This document shows, one piece after another, positions 47,256 through 58,667 of a stretch of DNA of 64,000 bases. How positions within the stretch are numbered: the first letter of the stretch is position 1; each line of letters begins with the position of its first letter. Source of the DNA: Manihot esculenta. Taxonomy: Eukaryota; Streptophyta; Magnoliopsida; Malpighiales; Euphorbiaceae. The notes beneath the pieces are model-generated. The model worked only from the letters and a program-made list of their open reading frames with translations. It searched no databases and was not told where the DNA came from. Location: contig NC_035177.2 in assembly GCF_001659605.2 (NCBI RefSeq), forward strand, positions 1,922,611 through 1,986,610. The letters run 5' to 3'. The position numbers were made by a program, and so were the translations under genes.

Positions 47256-50200
47256 CTATTTTTCGGATGAAGTAGGAGGAAAAATAGTCCTTAAAGGACT
47301 CACATCTGTGAGAACATCCTCACCTACACTATCTTTATTTACAACTACATCTGGAGGAAGCACGGCCTCCTTTGGATCAGGCCCCTCAACATTAACAACA
47401 GGGGCAACCTCTGACCCTAGGTGGGGGTTCTCCTTCTCAGAACTAGGGTCATCTCCCTCTGACCCAAGAACTTCCTCGTCCTCCCCCTCCGGCTCGGATT
47501 CTTCTGAAGAAGACACAGATGGCCGCCGGCCTATGACGCGACAATCTCCTCTGGGCATAGGGAAGTCATCTTCCCCATATAACACCTGCTCGCCATCCGA
47601 GTCCAATTCAGGCTTACGAAGCTTTTCCAAAGGAATATCAGGAGCTTGTCTAGCTTCCCTTAAACCGCGATTGTAACCGGTTACGTACATACGGAAGGCT
47701 TTCTTAAAAACAGCCGACTCCATCTCAGCAGAAGCCTTATATTCATCAAGATGCTCTTCACAAGCCTCAGCTACAAACGCCTTCAATTCAGAAGAATCCT
47801 TGTAGTCCTGGAGGTGAACCTCACAAGCCTGCTCGATTTTCCTCTTCAGTTCATCAGACTCCTGGTACTCCGCTATACATTGCTCACGCTCCAGCTGAGC
47901 CCTGTCCTCAACATGTTTTACTACCTTGAGCAGAGCTGAACACTTACGCTCCAAGGTCCTGACTTCATGGTTAAGCTGTTGGTGGCGAAGGTTAAACTCT
48001 TCAGCCGACGAAGCCAGGTCCCTGATACGATCAGAGCTCGTACTTAACTCCTGCTCAAGAACCTCCACCCGAGCTAGGGCCCCTTCCTTCTGAACTTTCA
48101 CCTCCTCCAGGTGAACCTGCAGTCCTTCAGAATCAGCCTTTAAGGCCTCATATTGACGTTGGATCTCAGTTTTCTGGCTCACAGCCTCATCTCTCTCTCG
48201 AAGGGCCCCCGTCATAGAGGACAGCTGCTTTACAACTTCTGCACAACGAGCTTCCACGGCAGCTGCTCTCTCATCAGACTCCTTGAGGACCTTGCGAGTA
48301 TGAGACAGCTCTGCTTCTAAAGACTTGGTGTGCTCTGCTGTCTCAGCCGCCTTCTCCTCAGCCTTTTTAATGACCTCCAGCGCAGAATGCAACTCTACCT
48401 GGAGGGACTGGGTATGCTCCCGAGCCGCTGCAAGGTTACCCCTGGCGTCACTAGTTGCAGACAAATTTTCATCCAGACGTGCCTCTTCAATCCGACGGTC
48501 TACAGACTCCCGAAAGGAGTAATCACGAGCATCCACCTCCATAAAGAGGCCCGTCACCTAGCACAGAATAACAATCGTCAAGAGGAAGAAATAAAGCAAA
48601 CTAAAAGAGAAGTGGAAAAGTAATTTACCATCAGAAGCATCTCTCTAATCGTCGATCCGAGCTCCTCACGAGAGCGAGATTGAAAGGATGCTTGTTCCTT
48701 GGTAAAACTGGCTAAGAGACCAGTCAGGGCAAGAAGACGCGAATCAGAGGCCTCGGTAGTTCCGCCGAACATTCGCTCTCTAAGAAGTTCGGCAACAGCA
48801 CTGGCCGGGGACTCAGAGGTAATGTCCGACGCGTTTAGGACGTTACCAGAAGAAGACAACAAAGGTGTAGCAGGAACACCTTTCCCCTTCCCAATGGGAG
48901 GAAGAGCTGGAGAAGATCCTGTAGCAGCCCTGGATTTCTTCCGAGCAGGAGATGGGGAGGATGTTCTGGAAGGGGCTGGGTGCTTATCCCCGGTCTTTCG
49001 TGGAATGCCTTCAGAATCCTCAGTCCCCACAGAGGCAGGGGCATTTGGGATAGGAACATCTGGGACTTGGTCCTCTATGAGGATGATCTCCATCCCTGTC
49101 CCAGAGGCCTCCTTGTCTTCAGTAACGGGGACCTTAGATCTTCCCCTTGACACCCCTTCAGGAGAATGGACAAGACCCGACTCCACTTGTTCAACGACTT
49201 GGGTCTGCTCCACAATGGCTAGGGGGGTTTCCCTCGCACCTTCCGAGGAAGCTGGGGTAGATTCAGATCCTTCAGCAGGCTTAAGAGTTGAGCTCGACCC
49301 ACCACGGTTAGACGGCCGACATGACTTGGTGCCGCGCGAGCTTGGTTTAGAAGCCCGAGAAGAAGCTTTGGCAGGAGGTCGGCTAACCTTTTTTGAGGAA
49401 ACAGCTTGAACCACCTCCGCCGCAGCCTCAGACACCGAACGCCCAGCCGAAAAAGCGTCAAAAACTGCGTGCATATTGTCCCGAGACAGGGCAAAGTTCT
49501 TGGGGAACTTGATGTCATCCATTTTAACCTTAGAAGCTGCAAAAAACACGAAATTATAAAGAGTCAGCACGCTTTCTAATATCATGAGCAAAGAAGAAAC
49601 AGAATCGCTAAACAAAGCAATATACCCGTGTCCCGGATATCCCTAAGATTGGACACGAACATACACTTCTCGACGTCATACTTCCTTTCAACGGAAGTCA
49701 GTCGAAGCAACCCCACCTGCTTAATAAGGCTCAATTGGGGCAGCTCGTTGCAACCCGGATGGACCTCCTCCCAACTTAGATCCACCTCCCACGATCGGGC
49801 GGATACTAATTTCAGCTCTACCACAAGGAAATTCTCTACCCATCCCTTTATGGAATCCTTGTAGCCAGTGAAAAGAGACAACCCACTACGGGGGGAAAAG
49901 TAATAAAAATTCTGAACTGCTCTAACCAGACGGAAAAAAGTGATGAACAGACACGCCGTGGGAGTAAAACCCCAACTCAGGCAGATAGACTCAAAACAGG
50001 ACAGAAACAAAATGGAATTTGGGGATACCATCCGAGGGGTTACCCCGAAGTACCAGAAAACCTCAATAAAGAAAGGGGTAAAAGGAAACGGTAGACCGAA
50101 ATCCCTCTGTTTGAGAAAGAACACTATACAGCGACCCCTTTGGGGATCAATCAAACCAGGAGGAGGAGGGTTAGGAAGGACTATCCTTTCGTTTGGAAAA

Positions 50201-50319
50201 GGCGCTCGAATGAGATACAGAGGAGTATCTAAGAGCCTCTGGGAAATGTGCTTAGTTATGTTGGAAGCAGTAATATGCGACCTAATATTAACGACATCAG
50301 GGAGCTTTGGACCCTCCAT
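47256..50319 (-). CDS. three-exon antisense gene inside the Tat element, 967 aa, frame intact
   Basis: Exons on the minus strand: 50319-49626, 49536-48629, 48557-47256, with GT-AG introns of 89 and 71 nt. Lengths 694, 908 and 1,302 nt sum to 968 codons with no internal stop, and phases match at both joins. The start MEGPKLPDV follows a favourable context; the exon-1 frame stays open upstream to 50,445. Residues 1-231 resemble the 'putative gypsy type transposon' domain (Pfam Transposase_28; LPFPFTPFFIEVFWYFGVTP). Residues of about 235-530 are Ser/Pro-rich with a basic PARKKSRAA. Residues of about 550-820 form a long heptad-like coiled coil (REHTQSLQVELHSALEV). The tail is acidic. Function is unknown; antisense genes occur in related Tat elements such as Grande. 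Confidence 0.75.
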
Positions 50320-50545
50320 AGAAGAGCAAAGAAGCGTACCTGAAAGCACAATAAGATGGAAGAAACAGAAGAAGTTGCAGGAAAACAGAGAGCAGAAGAG
50401 AGCGAGTTTCTTCAGAAGACAGGGAGAATTCGAAAGGAAAGACAATAATGAGATGAAACGTTGTTCTGAGCAGTTTTGTCTTGAAGCGGCGCGATCATTA
50501 ATTGCTCTCGAAGTTTACCCCCTCAACGGTTAGATAGTAACCGGC
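50320..50545 (-). promoter_or_regulatory. upstream leader/promoter side of the antisense gene
   Basis: On the minus strand this precedes the ATG at 50,319. It contains a pyrimidine-rich leader (about 50,330-50,420) and a further in-frame Met at 50,445. The plus strand of 50,507-50,545 already resembles the sequence just before the real PPT, so the antisense promoter and the element's 3' end overlap here. Confidence 0.4.
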
Positions 50546-50660
50546 GAGAAGGTAAAGGGGCAAGGAGATGACCGCTGGGCCTCTCCACCTCTATAAAGGA
50601 CCAGGCCCACGACGATGGCCCATCAGCTGAAGGCCCGTACGTTATTCGCATAAGACAAAC
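50546..50660 (+). repeat. internal PPT plus LTR-head relic
   Basis: GAGAAGGTAAAGGGG (50,546-50,560) matches the functional PPT GAGAAGGTGAAGGGG at 52,517. It is followed by GATGACCGCTGG, identical to the start of the LTR minus its first base, and then by loosely LTR-like sequence (AGGCCCGTACGTTATTCGCA against AGGCCCACGTATTTGGCA). Confidence 0.75.
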
Positions 50661-51240
50661 AAGTTGTCAAAACCTCAAAACCGAGCTCCAGTCAAATCTC
50701 TCCCTCAGGACGACCTGACACACAAAATGCACATCATCACCGCTCAGGCAGTAAAAACTAAGGAAAAAGAGTAAGCCATAGAAAGACCCAAGGAGACAAA
50801 CAGGGGGAAGCATAATAAAGGTCAGACCTGCCTATCACCTAAGAAGGATCACCATTAAGTAAAGGCCAGGAGCCCAAAACGAAGTGATGAAGACGTCTCG
50901 GAATCTTACAAAGTTACGGGTCAGAAGCTCAACCTTTTTGATTAAAAGCAAAGCTCATAGGTCGGTCAGTTCAGCTCGGAAAAAGTAAAATCGAAAGCTA
51001 AGGAAACTTAGAGCTCGGATCATTGAACACAGACAGAGCTCACAAGTCGGATAGTCCAGCTCGAAAATAGAAAAGTAAAAGTTATGGATCAGAAGCTCAA
51101 CCCTTTGGTTAAAAACAGAGCTTGGAGGTCGGATTAGTCTCGCTTGGATAAAGTAAACCGAAGGCAAGCTCGCAGGTCGGTCGGTACAGTTCGGAAAGAG
51201 TAAACTAAAAACTTAGACCGGCTAAATGGATTTCAGGACG
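50661..51240. repeat. diverged tandem units of the second 3' module
   Basis: Units of ~70-115 bases repeat around GAGCTC, CACAGGTCGG-like words and CAGCTCGGAAAAAGTAAA (about 50,930-51,215). They occupy the place that the A/B array occupies in module 1, but the sequence is not obviously the same. Confidence 0.5.
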
Positions 51241-52516
51241 GATCAGAGAAAATCATGCATAACAAAGAACAATTCGGATATGAACGAAAAAACGAAAGTT
51301 TCATTACAGCACGTTACAAATACCCACATTACAGAACAAAAAGCTATCCTTAGAGGATTTACATGACCAGATACATTGTCTACGTTTACATCACTATCAC
51401 CTATCACTATCCTAGTCTTTGACACAGAGGAACTCTTGAGTACGGGAAACGAGCTCAGTAGGTCGGCCGAACCCTGCGTCGGTATTATAGGGGAACTGAA
51501 CAAGTTGATTCCCATAAGCATTTCTCACGGTTCCCCTATGGACAAACATTCGGTTGCCCAAGTGTGATGTATGGTACATTCGAACAAGCTCAGATATTAT
51601 ATGCTGTCCGAATGTCACACATGAAAAACATAAGTCTTCGAGTTACGACCTCAAGAAGATCACAGAGCAGATGTTCGGAGGTATCGTCGGAAGATTGACT
51701 GAGTGCAGCAGATCTCAGCCTTTCATAATACAGGTACTTCACACCAAAGGGAGTAATAAATTGATCATTTTCGCCACTTCCATTTATATCAAAAGAAAAC
51801 AACCTGGATGTCGGGGAAATTTCCTTCTCAAAGGAAGATAAAGTCAAAACACTCAGACCACAATGTCTCCACCCCTCAACCGCCCTGCTAGAAGGACTTC
51901 AGAAGCAACACTCAGACCCCCTCGAGGTAATATCGGACTTTCAAGAGTTTTGGACTGATCCATCTTTATCTCAGGTACTGCAAAAAGTTCCAAACAGAGA
52001 AGTCAGGATAATTTTTCGTTAAAATAAAGCAAGCAAGGATAAAGCAAATCCCTGGGGCAGCAAAGCAATGAAGCCTCCGGCTCACCTTAATCTGTGTGAA
52101 GAAAACGTCAAATACATCCTTTGCGGAAAAAACAAGAGAATCTCGCTGGAAGGAAAGACTTATTTTCTCCGACAAAGGGCCTAGAAGTGAAGAAGAGTCC
52201 ACACTGATATATACTCGAAATCTGAAGTCTTGGCGCAAAGTAACTCTAGACTCCAAGACCACAATGACAGGATCTTTAACAGATATTCATGGAAAAGGAA
52301 AAAGAAGCGCGTCCAGGCAATAATGACAAGAAAGTAAAGAAAAGCAGAGTATTTGAGAGGTAAAGAAAGGCCCGAAAGGGAAAGAGGCAGATAGAATTCA
52401 AGGAATGAGGAATGACAAAAAGATGAAAGGGAGTTATGAAGGCATCTGTACGCGAACAGACGCGGTCATAATGGTTCTCGATATTCACCCCCTCGGCAGT
52501 CAGAGCAATAACTACC
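51241..52516 (-). pseudogene. decayed second copy of the antisense gene
   Basis: At 51,290-51,420 the plus strand (AAAGTTTCATTACAG, TCCTTAGAGGATTTACAT, TCTACGTTTACATCACTATC) aligns with the 3' end of the intact antisense gene at 47,230-47,345. The minus-strand translation NVDNVSGHVNPLRIAF parallels the intact C terminus KDSVGEDVLTDVSPLRTIF. The right side (about 52,280-52,500) resembles the intact gene's leader, with AAAAGAAGCGC, GATGAAAGGG and TTCACCCCCTCGG. The middle is shortened and only short frames survive, so most of the coding region has been deleted or eroded. Confidence 0.6.
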
Positions 52517-52532
52517 GAGAAGGTGAAGGGGC
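52517..52532 (+). other. polypurine tract
   Basis: GAGAAGGTGAAGGGGC, ending 3 nt before the 3' LTR. It has one pyrimidine inside, as in the internal relic. Confidence 0.8.
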
Positions 52533-52535
52533 AAT

Positions 52536-53022
52536 TGATGACCGCTGGATTCCTCCATCCCAGTCCAGGGCCTCGTCCACAACCTAAAGCCCACAAAGCA
52601 AAGGCCCACGTATTTGGCACCCAAAGCAGGTCTGGCTCATCCAACTTCCAAGGCCGGGCTCAACCAAGCCTCCTCACCCAGATTGACTCAGTCCGCACAA
52701 AACAGGCCTTCTCCTCTCTGGCCCAATTCTCGGCCCGATCCAGTATCCAGAATGACACTCACCAGACAGCCTGGCAGATCCGTTCGAACGTACGCGCAGG
52801 GAGAATTAGAGGCCGTTACGCATGGGGCAGGCGCCTGATACCCTCGTACGCCCGAATCTGTATGGCAGAGACGTGTGGCCCAATCCTGGAGAGACCTTTA
52901 CACGTCACCAGCAAGCAAGACGAAATGGATAAAAGGGGAGTCCCCTCCTCAGAATGTTTAAGCTTTGTAATTCAATACAAAAACCCTTGTAAAACCCTAT
53001 TCTATTGGATCTCAGATCATCA
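52536..53022 (+). repeat. 3' LTR of the Tat element
   Basis: 487 bp, same length as the 5' LTR, followed by the ATGTT target duplication. Confidence 0.95.
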
Positions 53023-53027
53023 ATGTT

Positions 53028-53329
53028 AAGAAAATATTCTATTAAAATTCATTATTACTATTACAGTTTAATCTAACATAGTTTACTTTTTATAAATAAT
53101 TAATTTTTATAAATTTAATATTTATAATAATTTAATTTCTTAAATTTATAATCAACTAATAAAACATTAATAAAATAATTATTTTATTTATATAACTAAA
53201 TTAAATTTATTTATTAAATTATGATATTTATCAATTACCTTATTGATATAATGCAACAATAGGCCAAAGTTAGTTATGAACCGTAACCGTAAGATAAGAT
53301 TACATAGCAAAAATCTGATAAGTCGATAT
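53028..53329. other. AT-rich flank
   Basis: No gene. Host or older repeat sequence between the Tat insertion and an older Tat-like LTR whose left boundary is unclear. Confidence 0.5.
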
Positions 53330-53747
53330 GCGGTCCTACCCGTAAAAAGAAGATTCGGACACCGTAACACCCGATTTTTCATTAAGACTCGCTCCCTCCC
53401 AAACAGGTCGAGTCTTCATATAAAGTTACCATTAACGAATATCATCCAGCAGATCTCCATTATACCTATAATCGTGGGATACCCTAGCAATTAGCCAGCA
53501 ACAACTAGATTTTTAGGAGATGTCCTAATTAACTCTATCTTCTTACGGTATAAAACCTAATGATCATAGAGATAAATGTACGCATTCTCTTACACAATTA
53601 CTCTTGAATTTTAAGCAATTCCTTTTACTCGCCCTAATTTTCAGTTTACTGTCTTGAGCGTCGAAGTAACTGCTATAGGCGCCAATCACTTCACATTCTC
53701 TTTCTTGCAGGATTGACTAATCGCAACACAGCTCTATCACAACCACA
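53330..53747 (+). mobile_element. older Tat-like LTR, 3' portion
   Basis: Aligns with the reverse complement of 25,938-26,350. Shared words are AAGACTCG, TCTTCTTACGGTATAAAA, GGCGCCAATCA, ACATTCTCTTTCTTGCAGG and AATCGCAACACA. It is followed at once by TTTGGTTTCGTTGCCAGGAA, which occupies the PBS position. Confidence 0.6.
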
Positions 53748-53851
53748 TTATTTGGTTTCGTTGCCAGGAATCCATTAAATTATCTCTGTTCATTTGGATT
53801 AAAATCGGTCTCTTATCCCTTTTTTTTTAAAAAGAAATATCTCTCTCTCGA

Positions 53852-55335
53852 AATGGTCAGTAATTCACAAGCTGCTGCTAAGGTTGCTACCAATGAGAGC
53901 TTTATCATTTCTTCTACTCCTGGCGGTGGATAAAACACACCCTTTACAGTCAATGAAGCAAATCTCAATAATCTAATAATGAGCAAATGCTCCAATACAT
54001 CAAAAGGTTACAGGCTACTCTCGAGCAATACAAAGCTTAGGGGAAGAAGTTATTCATGGCTCCCAAGGGAAGGGAGGAAGCGTCCATTGATATCCTAAGG
54101 ACTCAGACAGAGGCGATCCAGACGCGATCCAAAGGAAAGGCTGAGTTCAAAGAAAAAGAGTCATCAGACGATGCTCCAAAGAATGTCGACTGGAAGTTGG
54201 TACGGGCTGTTCAAAAGTACTAGAAGGAGCAAGAGGAGGACTACGGCCTGAATGATGCCTCATCCCTATCAAAAGAGATCTCAATAGAAACTTTTTCAAC
54301 CAAGTTCAAGTTGCCTAGCTTGGACAAATATGATGGAACAACAGATTCCAGAAGTCACCTGACGATCTTTAAGATGACCATGCAGCTTTAGGATGTCAAC
54401 GACTTCGTGTTGTGCCAAGTATTTCTGCAACACTCATAAGTTTGGCTTAGAAATAGTACCAACATTTGAGCTCAGGTTTAATTAAGAACTTTACGCAGTT
54501 TGCTATGTTATTTAAATTCAGGTTTATTACTTATATACCTCCTAAAAAGCTCTCTTCTGACCTGTGAAAGATCCGTCAAGGAGAGGGCGAGTCTTTAAGG
54601 AGTTTTATCTCACGGTTTAATGTAGAAGCAATACAAGTGGAGGAATTAAATCATGAGATAGCATATGAAGTATTGAAGAAAGGGACATGTAATGTCAAGT
54701 TCATGGATTCCTTAATCAAGAACCCTGCCGCTACGTACTAACAGCTAATGGACAAAGCTAGAAATATATTAGGCTGGATGACGAAGTTCAAGCATTGAGA
54801 AAGGATAAAAGGACGAGTTAGAAGCAAATCCAAAAGGCAGAGAAGTGAGGATATGAAGAAGATCATAGAAGTTATCCAGTCTCCCGAAAAGGATGATCAA
54901 AGTAAGTATAAGAATTATACTCCATTAAATGACTCACAAACATGTATTCTAATGTGGATCAGGAAGAATGACAAGGAGATCAGATGGCCTCCCAAGCTCA
55001 ATTTAGAGAGAGTCGAAAGGCGAGATAGGACCAAGTTTCATGGACATACAATAGAGGAGTGCCCACAACTGAAAGATGAGATCAAGAGGTTAATAAGGGA
55101 CAACACACTTTGAAAGTTTGCTAGAAAGAATAGAGTAGAGAGGAATCCCAAAATCGAGGTAACAACTCTTGAAACTACCCCGACAGTGAACCAATAGGAG
55201 TTATATATGTAATTGCAGAAGGACCTAGCGATAGCAAGGGGAAGAATAAATGTGTTGCAGAGGACGTCCTATCAGTTGAGCAGGAACCATGGGCCAAACA
55301 GGAAGTAAGGTTCGGACCTGCAGAAAAGGCGATAT
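53852..55335 (+). pseudogene. decayed gag of the older Tat-like element
   Basis: Starts with an ATG at 53,852 (MVSNSQAAAKVATNES). Fragments in shifting frames resemble the Tat gag: FKLPSLDKYDGTTDSRSHL near 54,310, a region around 54,560-54,700 matching the gag core, and a 55,025-55,110 segment with HGHTIEECPQLKDEIKRLI, which parallels the HGHDTNNC stretch of the 40-kb element. Many stops and frameshifts. It breaks off at about 55,340, where pararetroviral sequence begins. Confidence 0.7.
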
Positions 55336-55374
55336 GATTTTTTCAAAATGACCTGCTAGTCGTCAACATCCATT

Positions 55375-56340
55375 TCCTTCAAAACTAAAAATTACAATCT
55401 TGTTTTCCTTTCATTGAGAATTTAGAGACAAGAAATCTCAATATCATAAATGTTTTTTTCATTCATGATAATGAGATAAATGTCCTGATACAAGAAAAGA
55501 CATAACACTTGCTACACCTTCAGCAAGATGTTCGCTTATAAAGAATTGAAAAACAATTACAAACTGATTCAGTATAAAAAAGAATTTCTGATCTCAAAAC
55601 ACAAATCAAATTAGAGATATGTGCTGAATTACCAAATGCTTTTTAGAATCGAAAGCAATATATAGTAGATTTATCATATAAAAATGATTTCGATAAAAAG
55701 AAGCATTCATACAAAAGTAAGACCCGTACAAATGAATACTGAATTAGAACAATATTATCATTCCAAAATTCAGGATTTAGAAAATAAAGGGTTGATTACA
55801 AAATCAAGATCACCATAGAGTTGTGTTGCTTTCTATATAAATAAAAACTCAAAAATAGAAAGAGGAACTCTTAGATTAGTGGTAAATTATAAACTATTGA
55901 ATAAACCTTTGAAATGGATCAGATATCCAATTCCAAACAAAAAAGATCTTTTATAAAAATTTCACTCTACATTTGTATTTTCCAAATTTGATATGAAATT
56001 AGGATTTTGGCAAATACAAATTGATCTAAAAGAATCGTACAAAACTGCATTCACAATCCCTTTTAGATAATATGAATGGATAGTCATACCGTTTGGCTTG
56101 AAAAATGCCATAATGAATGAAATCTTTAACTCGTATTCAAAATTTTATATAGTCTACATACATGATGTTCTTGTGTTTTCAGAATCTATTAAACAATGCT
56201 TCAAACATTTAAGAACATTCTTTTCTATTACAAAACAAAATGGATTAGCTGTTTCAAAATCTAAAATATCTATTTTCCAAACAAGAGTATAATTTCTAGT
56301 CATTATACTTTTCAAAAAACTATTACTCCAATAGAGAGAA
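55375..56340 (+). pseudogene. endogenous pararetrovirus polymerase fragment, left part
   Basis: A degraded Caulimoviridae-type reverse transcriptase on the plus strand, recognisable from about 55,715 by the order of family blocks: an early conserved PVQMNTELEQ stretch, the VNYKLLNKPLKWIRYPIP block, SKFDMKLGFWQIQI and PFGLKNA. At least five in-frame stops occur across 55,600-56,290. The catalytic YXDD box reads YIHD, so one of the two catalytic aspartates is lost. It is an inert genomic fossil, cut at 56,340 by an LTR insertion and continuing at 58,668. The viral genus cannot be set from this fragment. Confidence 0.8.
56336..56340. repeat. target site duplication GAGAA (left)
   Basis: GAGAA directly before TGTAATACCC, repeated at 58,668-58,672 directly after the LTR end TTACA. 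Confidence 0.9.
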
Positions 56341-58667
56341 TGTAATACCCGGCTAGACTCCGGTATCGGAATTCCTACCGTCCGGTGGAATCTCGGATGT
56401 CGGAGACTTCTAGAAGGGTAAAACCATGTTTTCATAAAATGTTTTAATGTGTTTTATGGTTTTAAACAAGATGGAAATGAGTTTTTGCATGAAAAAAACC
56501 TTGGAGGAAAACCCAGGTTCGACCGCCGAATCTCAAGTTCGGCCGTCGAACATGCATGCTTTTCGGGTGTGCCTTAGGCCCCCGAAGGCATAAGTGAGGG
56601 AAGTCCAGGTTCGGCCGCCGAACCTCAAGTTCGGCCGCCGAACATAGCATGCATGCAGAGGCACGTTCGGTCCCCGAACGTGGCCTGGCCAGCCACTATA
56701 AAAGGGTCCCTTAGCCGAAAACGGGCGAGTTTTTCTCCCCATTGTCGGCCAAGGTGAGCTCTCTGCCATCCCTCACCAATCTTGAGTCCTTTCCTTCAAA
56801 TATTTCACAATTTTCACTAGTTTTCACCTTATTTTGAAGATTTTCAAGTTTTGAGCAAGTTTTGAGCAAGTTTTGAGCCTGGAGACCCAAGGAAGTTGAA
56901 AATCTCCCATCTCCAAGTTTTGGTCGTCCCTCTCTCGATCTTCAAGAGGTAAGGGCCGATCTTGAACTCATTCCATGTTTTAAGTAAGTTTTATGAAGAT
57001 CTATGGGGTAGAATGCATGTTTAGCTTATAGTTAGGTTTATGAGTTTATGTTGTGTTTTTGGACAATGTGGCTTGCCAATGCATGTTTGATGTGTTGTAG
57101 ATGGGGCTTAGGATGGTTTGAAGCCCCTAGGAGCTTGTATGCTTGTGTATGTGTGTTGTAGAATAGGTTTATGCATGTTTGTAAGGTTTGGGAGGCTTTG
57201 GAAGCAAGAGGAGCCAAGTTTCTGCCCTTTGGCAGAAACCAGGTTCGGCAGCCGAAGGACTTTCGGCCGCCGAACATGGCTGGGGAGGCAAGCCTTTCGG
57301 CTGCCGAAGCCTGCCCCCGAAAGGAGACTTTCGTCTCTGTCTGGGAGTTTCGATCGCCGAAAGTGCCGCCGAACATGCATGAGTTTCGCATCTGTCTGGG
57401 AGTTTCGACCGCCGAAGGTGCCGCCGAACCTGCCTGACTTTTGGCTCTGGAGGGACTTTCGGCCGCCGAACCTGCCGCCGAAAGTGCCCTGTCCAGCCCT
57501 CTTTTGCATGTTTTTCTATGATTGTTTCATGATATTCTAGGGGGTTTTTGGGGGATGTTTTAGAATTATGTTCTAGTTGTTTGGTCCCTCATTTGAGTCC
57601 ACCTGTGTAGGTTCGGACCTGAGGAACCGAGGACCCCAGCAGTGAGTCAGCTGCTTCAGTCATTGTCAGAGCTAGCCAAGAGGTGAGTAGAATAAACCTT
57701 TACGATTGAAAGCAAATAAATTATAAAGTTTTGAGCATGTTCATGCATCATGAATGCCATGTGATGAATTAGGTTGTTTGCATTAGAATTCACGAATATG
57801 TTGCATTGCATTTATGATGTTGATGTGGATTGGTTATTGGATGATCCTTTAGTCCTCATATGATATGATGATGTTACGGCATGATACGGTATGGAAGTTC
57901 AGGTTGTACCCATTCTACGTCCCTGGCACGATGTAAGAGAAAGTCTAGGTTGTACCCATTCTACGTCCCTGGCACATTGGAATGCTATGTTATGTTATGT
58001 TAAGAGAAAGACCGGTTGACCCATTCTACGTCCCGACACTTTGGAAGGTAGAGGGCTATTGGTGACAATACCATCCGAGATGTGATTTGTTGTGATGTGT
58101 TGCATTACATGATGGCATGAGATTTTAAAATGTTGTTTTTCATTATTCTGCTCACTGGGCTCTAGTAGCTCACCCCTCTCCCTAATCCCCCAGGTTTGCA
58201 GGTACAGGGTAGACCAGGAGGTCAGCAAGAGTAATGAAGTCTCGGTTATGTAATAGTTAGAGTGGACATGATAAATGAATATGATGTAATGTAAAAGTAC
58301 AGTATACATATGTAATGATGTTTATGGATGTTAGAGGTGTGCTTGACCATAGAATATTGTTATCCCTTTTAATACATGATCTTAGATGTTTATGTAAACC
58401 AACTCAACGTATGTTGTATCGCCCATTGGGGCATTGATGAGATCCCACAGAGGGGTCATGTTTATGACTATGATTATGTATAGCGCATGCACAGGTTGAG
58501 TTTGGTGTATGAATGAAAGAAAAGTTTTAATTTTTAAGTATTTTTGTCGATCATGTATGGGATTAAACAGATTAACAGGATGCATGTTAGGCTTGCTACG
58601 GGTCCCGGCGGCCTTAAGTCGACCCGGATCCTAGCGCCGGTAGCGGTCCGATTTTCGGGTCGTTACA
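56341..58667 (+). mobile_element. solo LTR (2,327 bp) of a Tekay/Del-like chromovirus
   Basis: Begins TGTAATACCCGG and ends GGGTCGTTACA (TGTAA/TTACA inverted ends), with a 5-bp target duplication GAGAA on both sides. Its length matches the minus-strand LTR at 59,395-61,712, and no internal sequence is present, so it is a solo LTR left by LTR-LTR recombination. Its middle (about 56,510-57,490) has many TTCGGCCGCCGAA-type palindromes. Further right are the CATTCTACGTCCC subrepeats and a GCTCACTGGGCTCTAGTAGC block. It splits the pararetroviral fossil. Confidence 0.92.

Larger units (their letters stand above)
39525..53022 (+). mobile_element. Tat-lineage Ty3/gypsy retrotransposon, boundary-complete, 13.5 kb
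   Basis: Two 487-bp LTRs bound the element, and ATGTT lies directly outside on both sides (39,520-39,524 and 53,023-53,027). The order is LTR, PBS, gag-protease, reverse transcriptase-RNase H, a second archaeal-type RNase H, integrase, a tandem array, a minus-strand gene, a decayed duplicate of that 3' module, PPT and LTR. The archaeal-type RNase H after the classical one, the antisense gene and the tandem array place it in the Tat lineage (Grande/Retand-like). gag-pol is interrupted by frameshifts and stops, so this copy could only move with proteins supplied in trans. LTR divergence is about 2.3% by eye. Confidence 0.95.

Noticed and set aside
48325..49409. Plus-strand frames of up to 236 codons opposite the antisense gene
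   Set aside because: Shadows of the Ser/Pro-rich and coiled-coil exons; no domain recognised and no continuity with pol.
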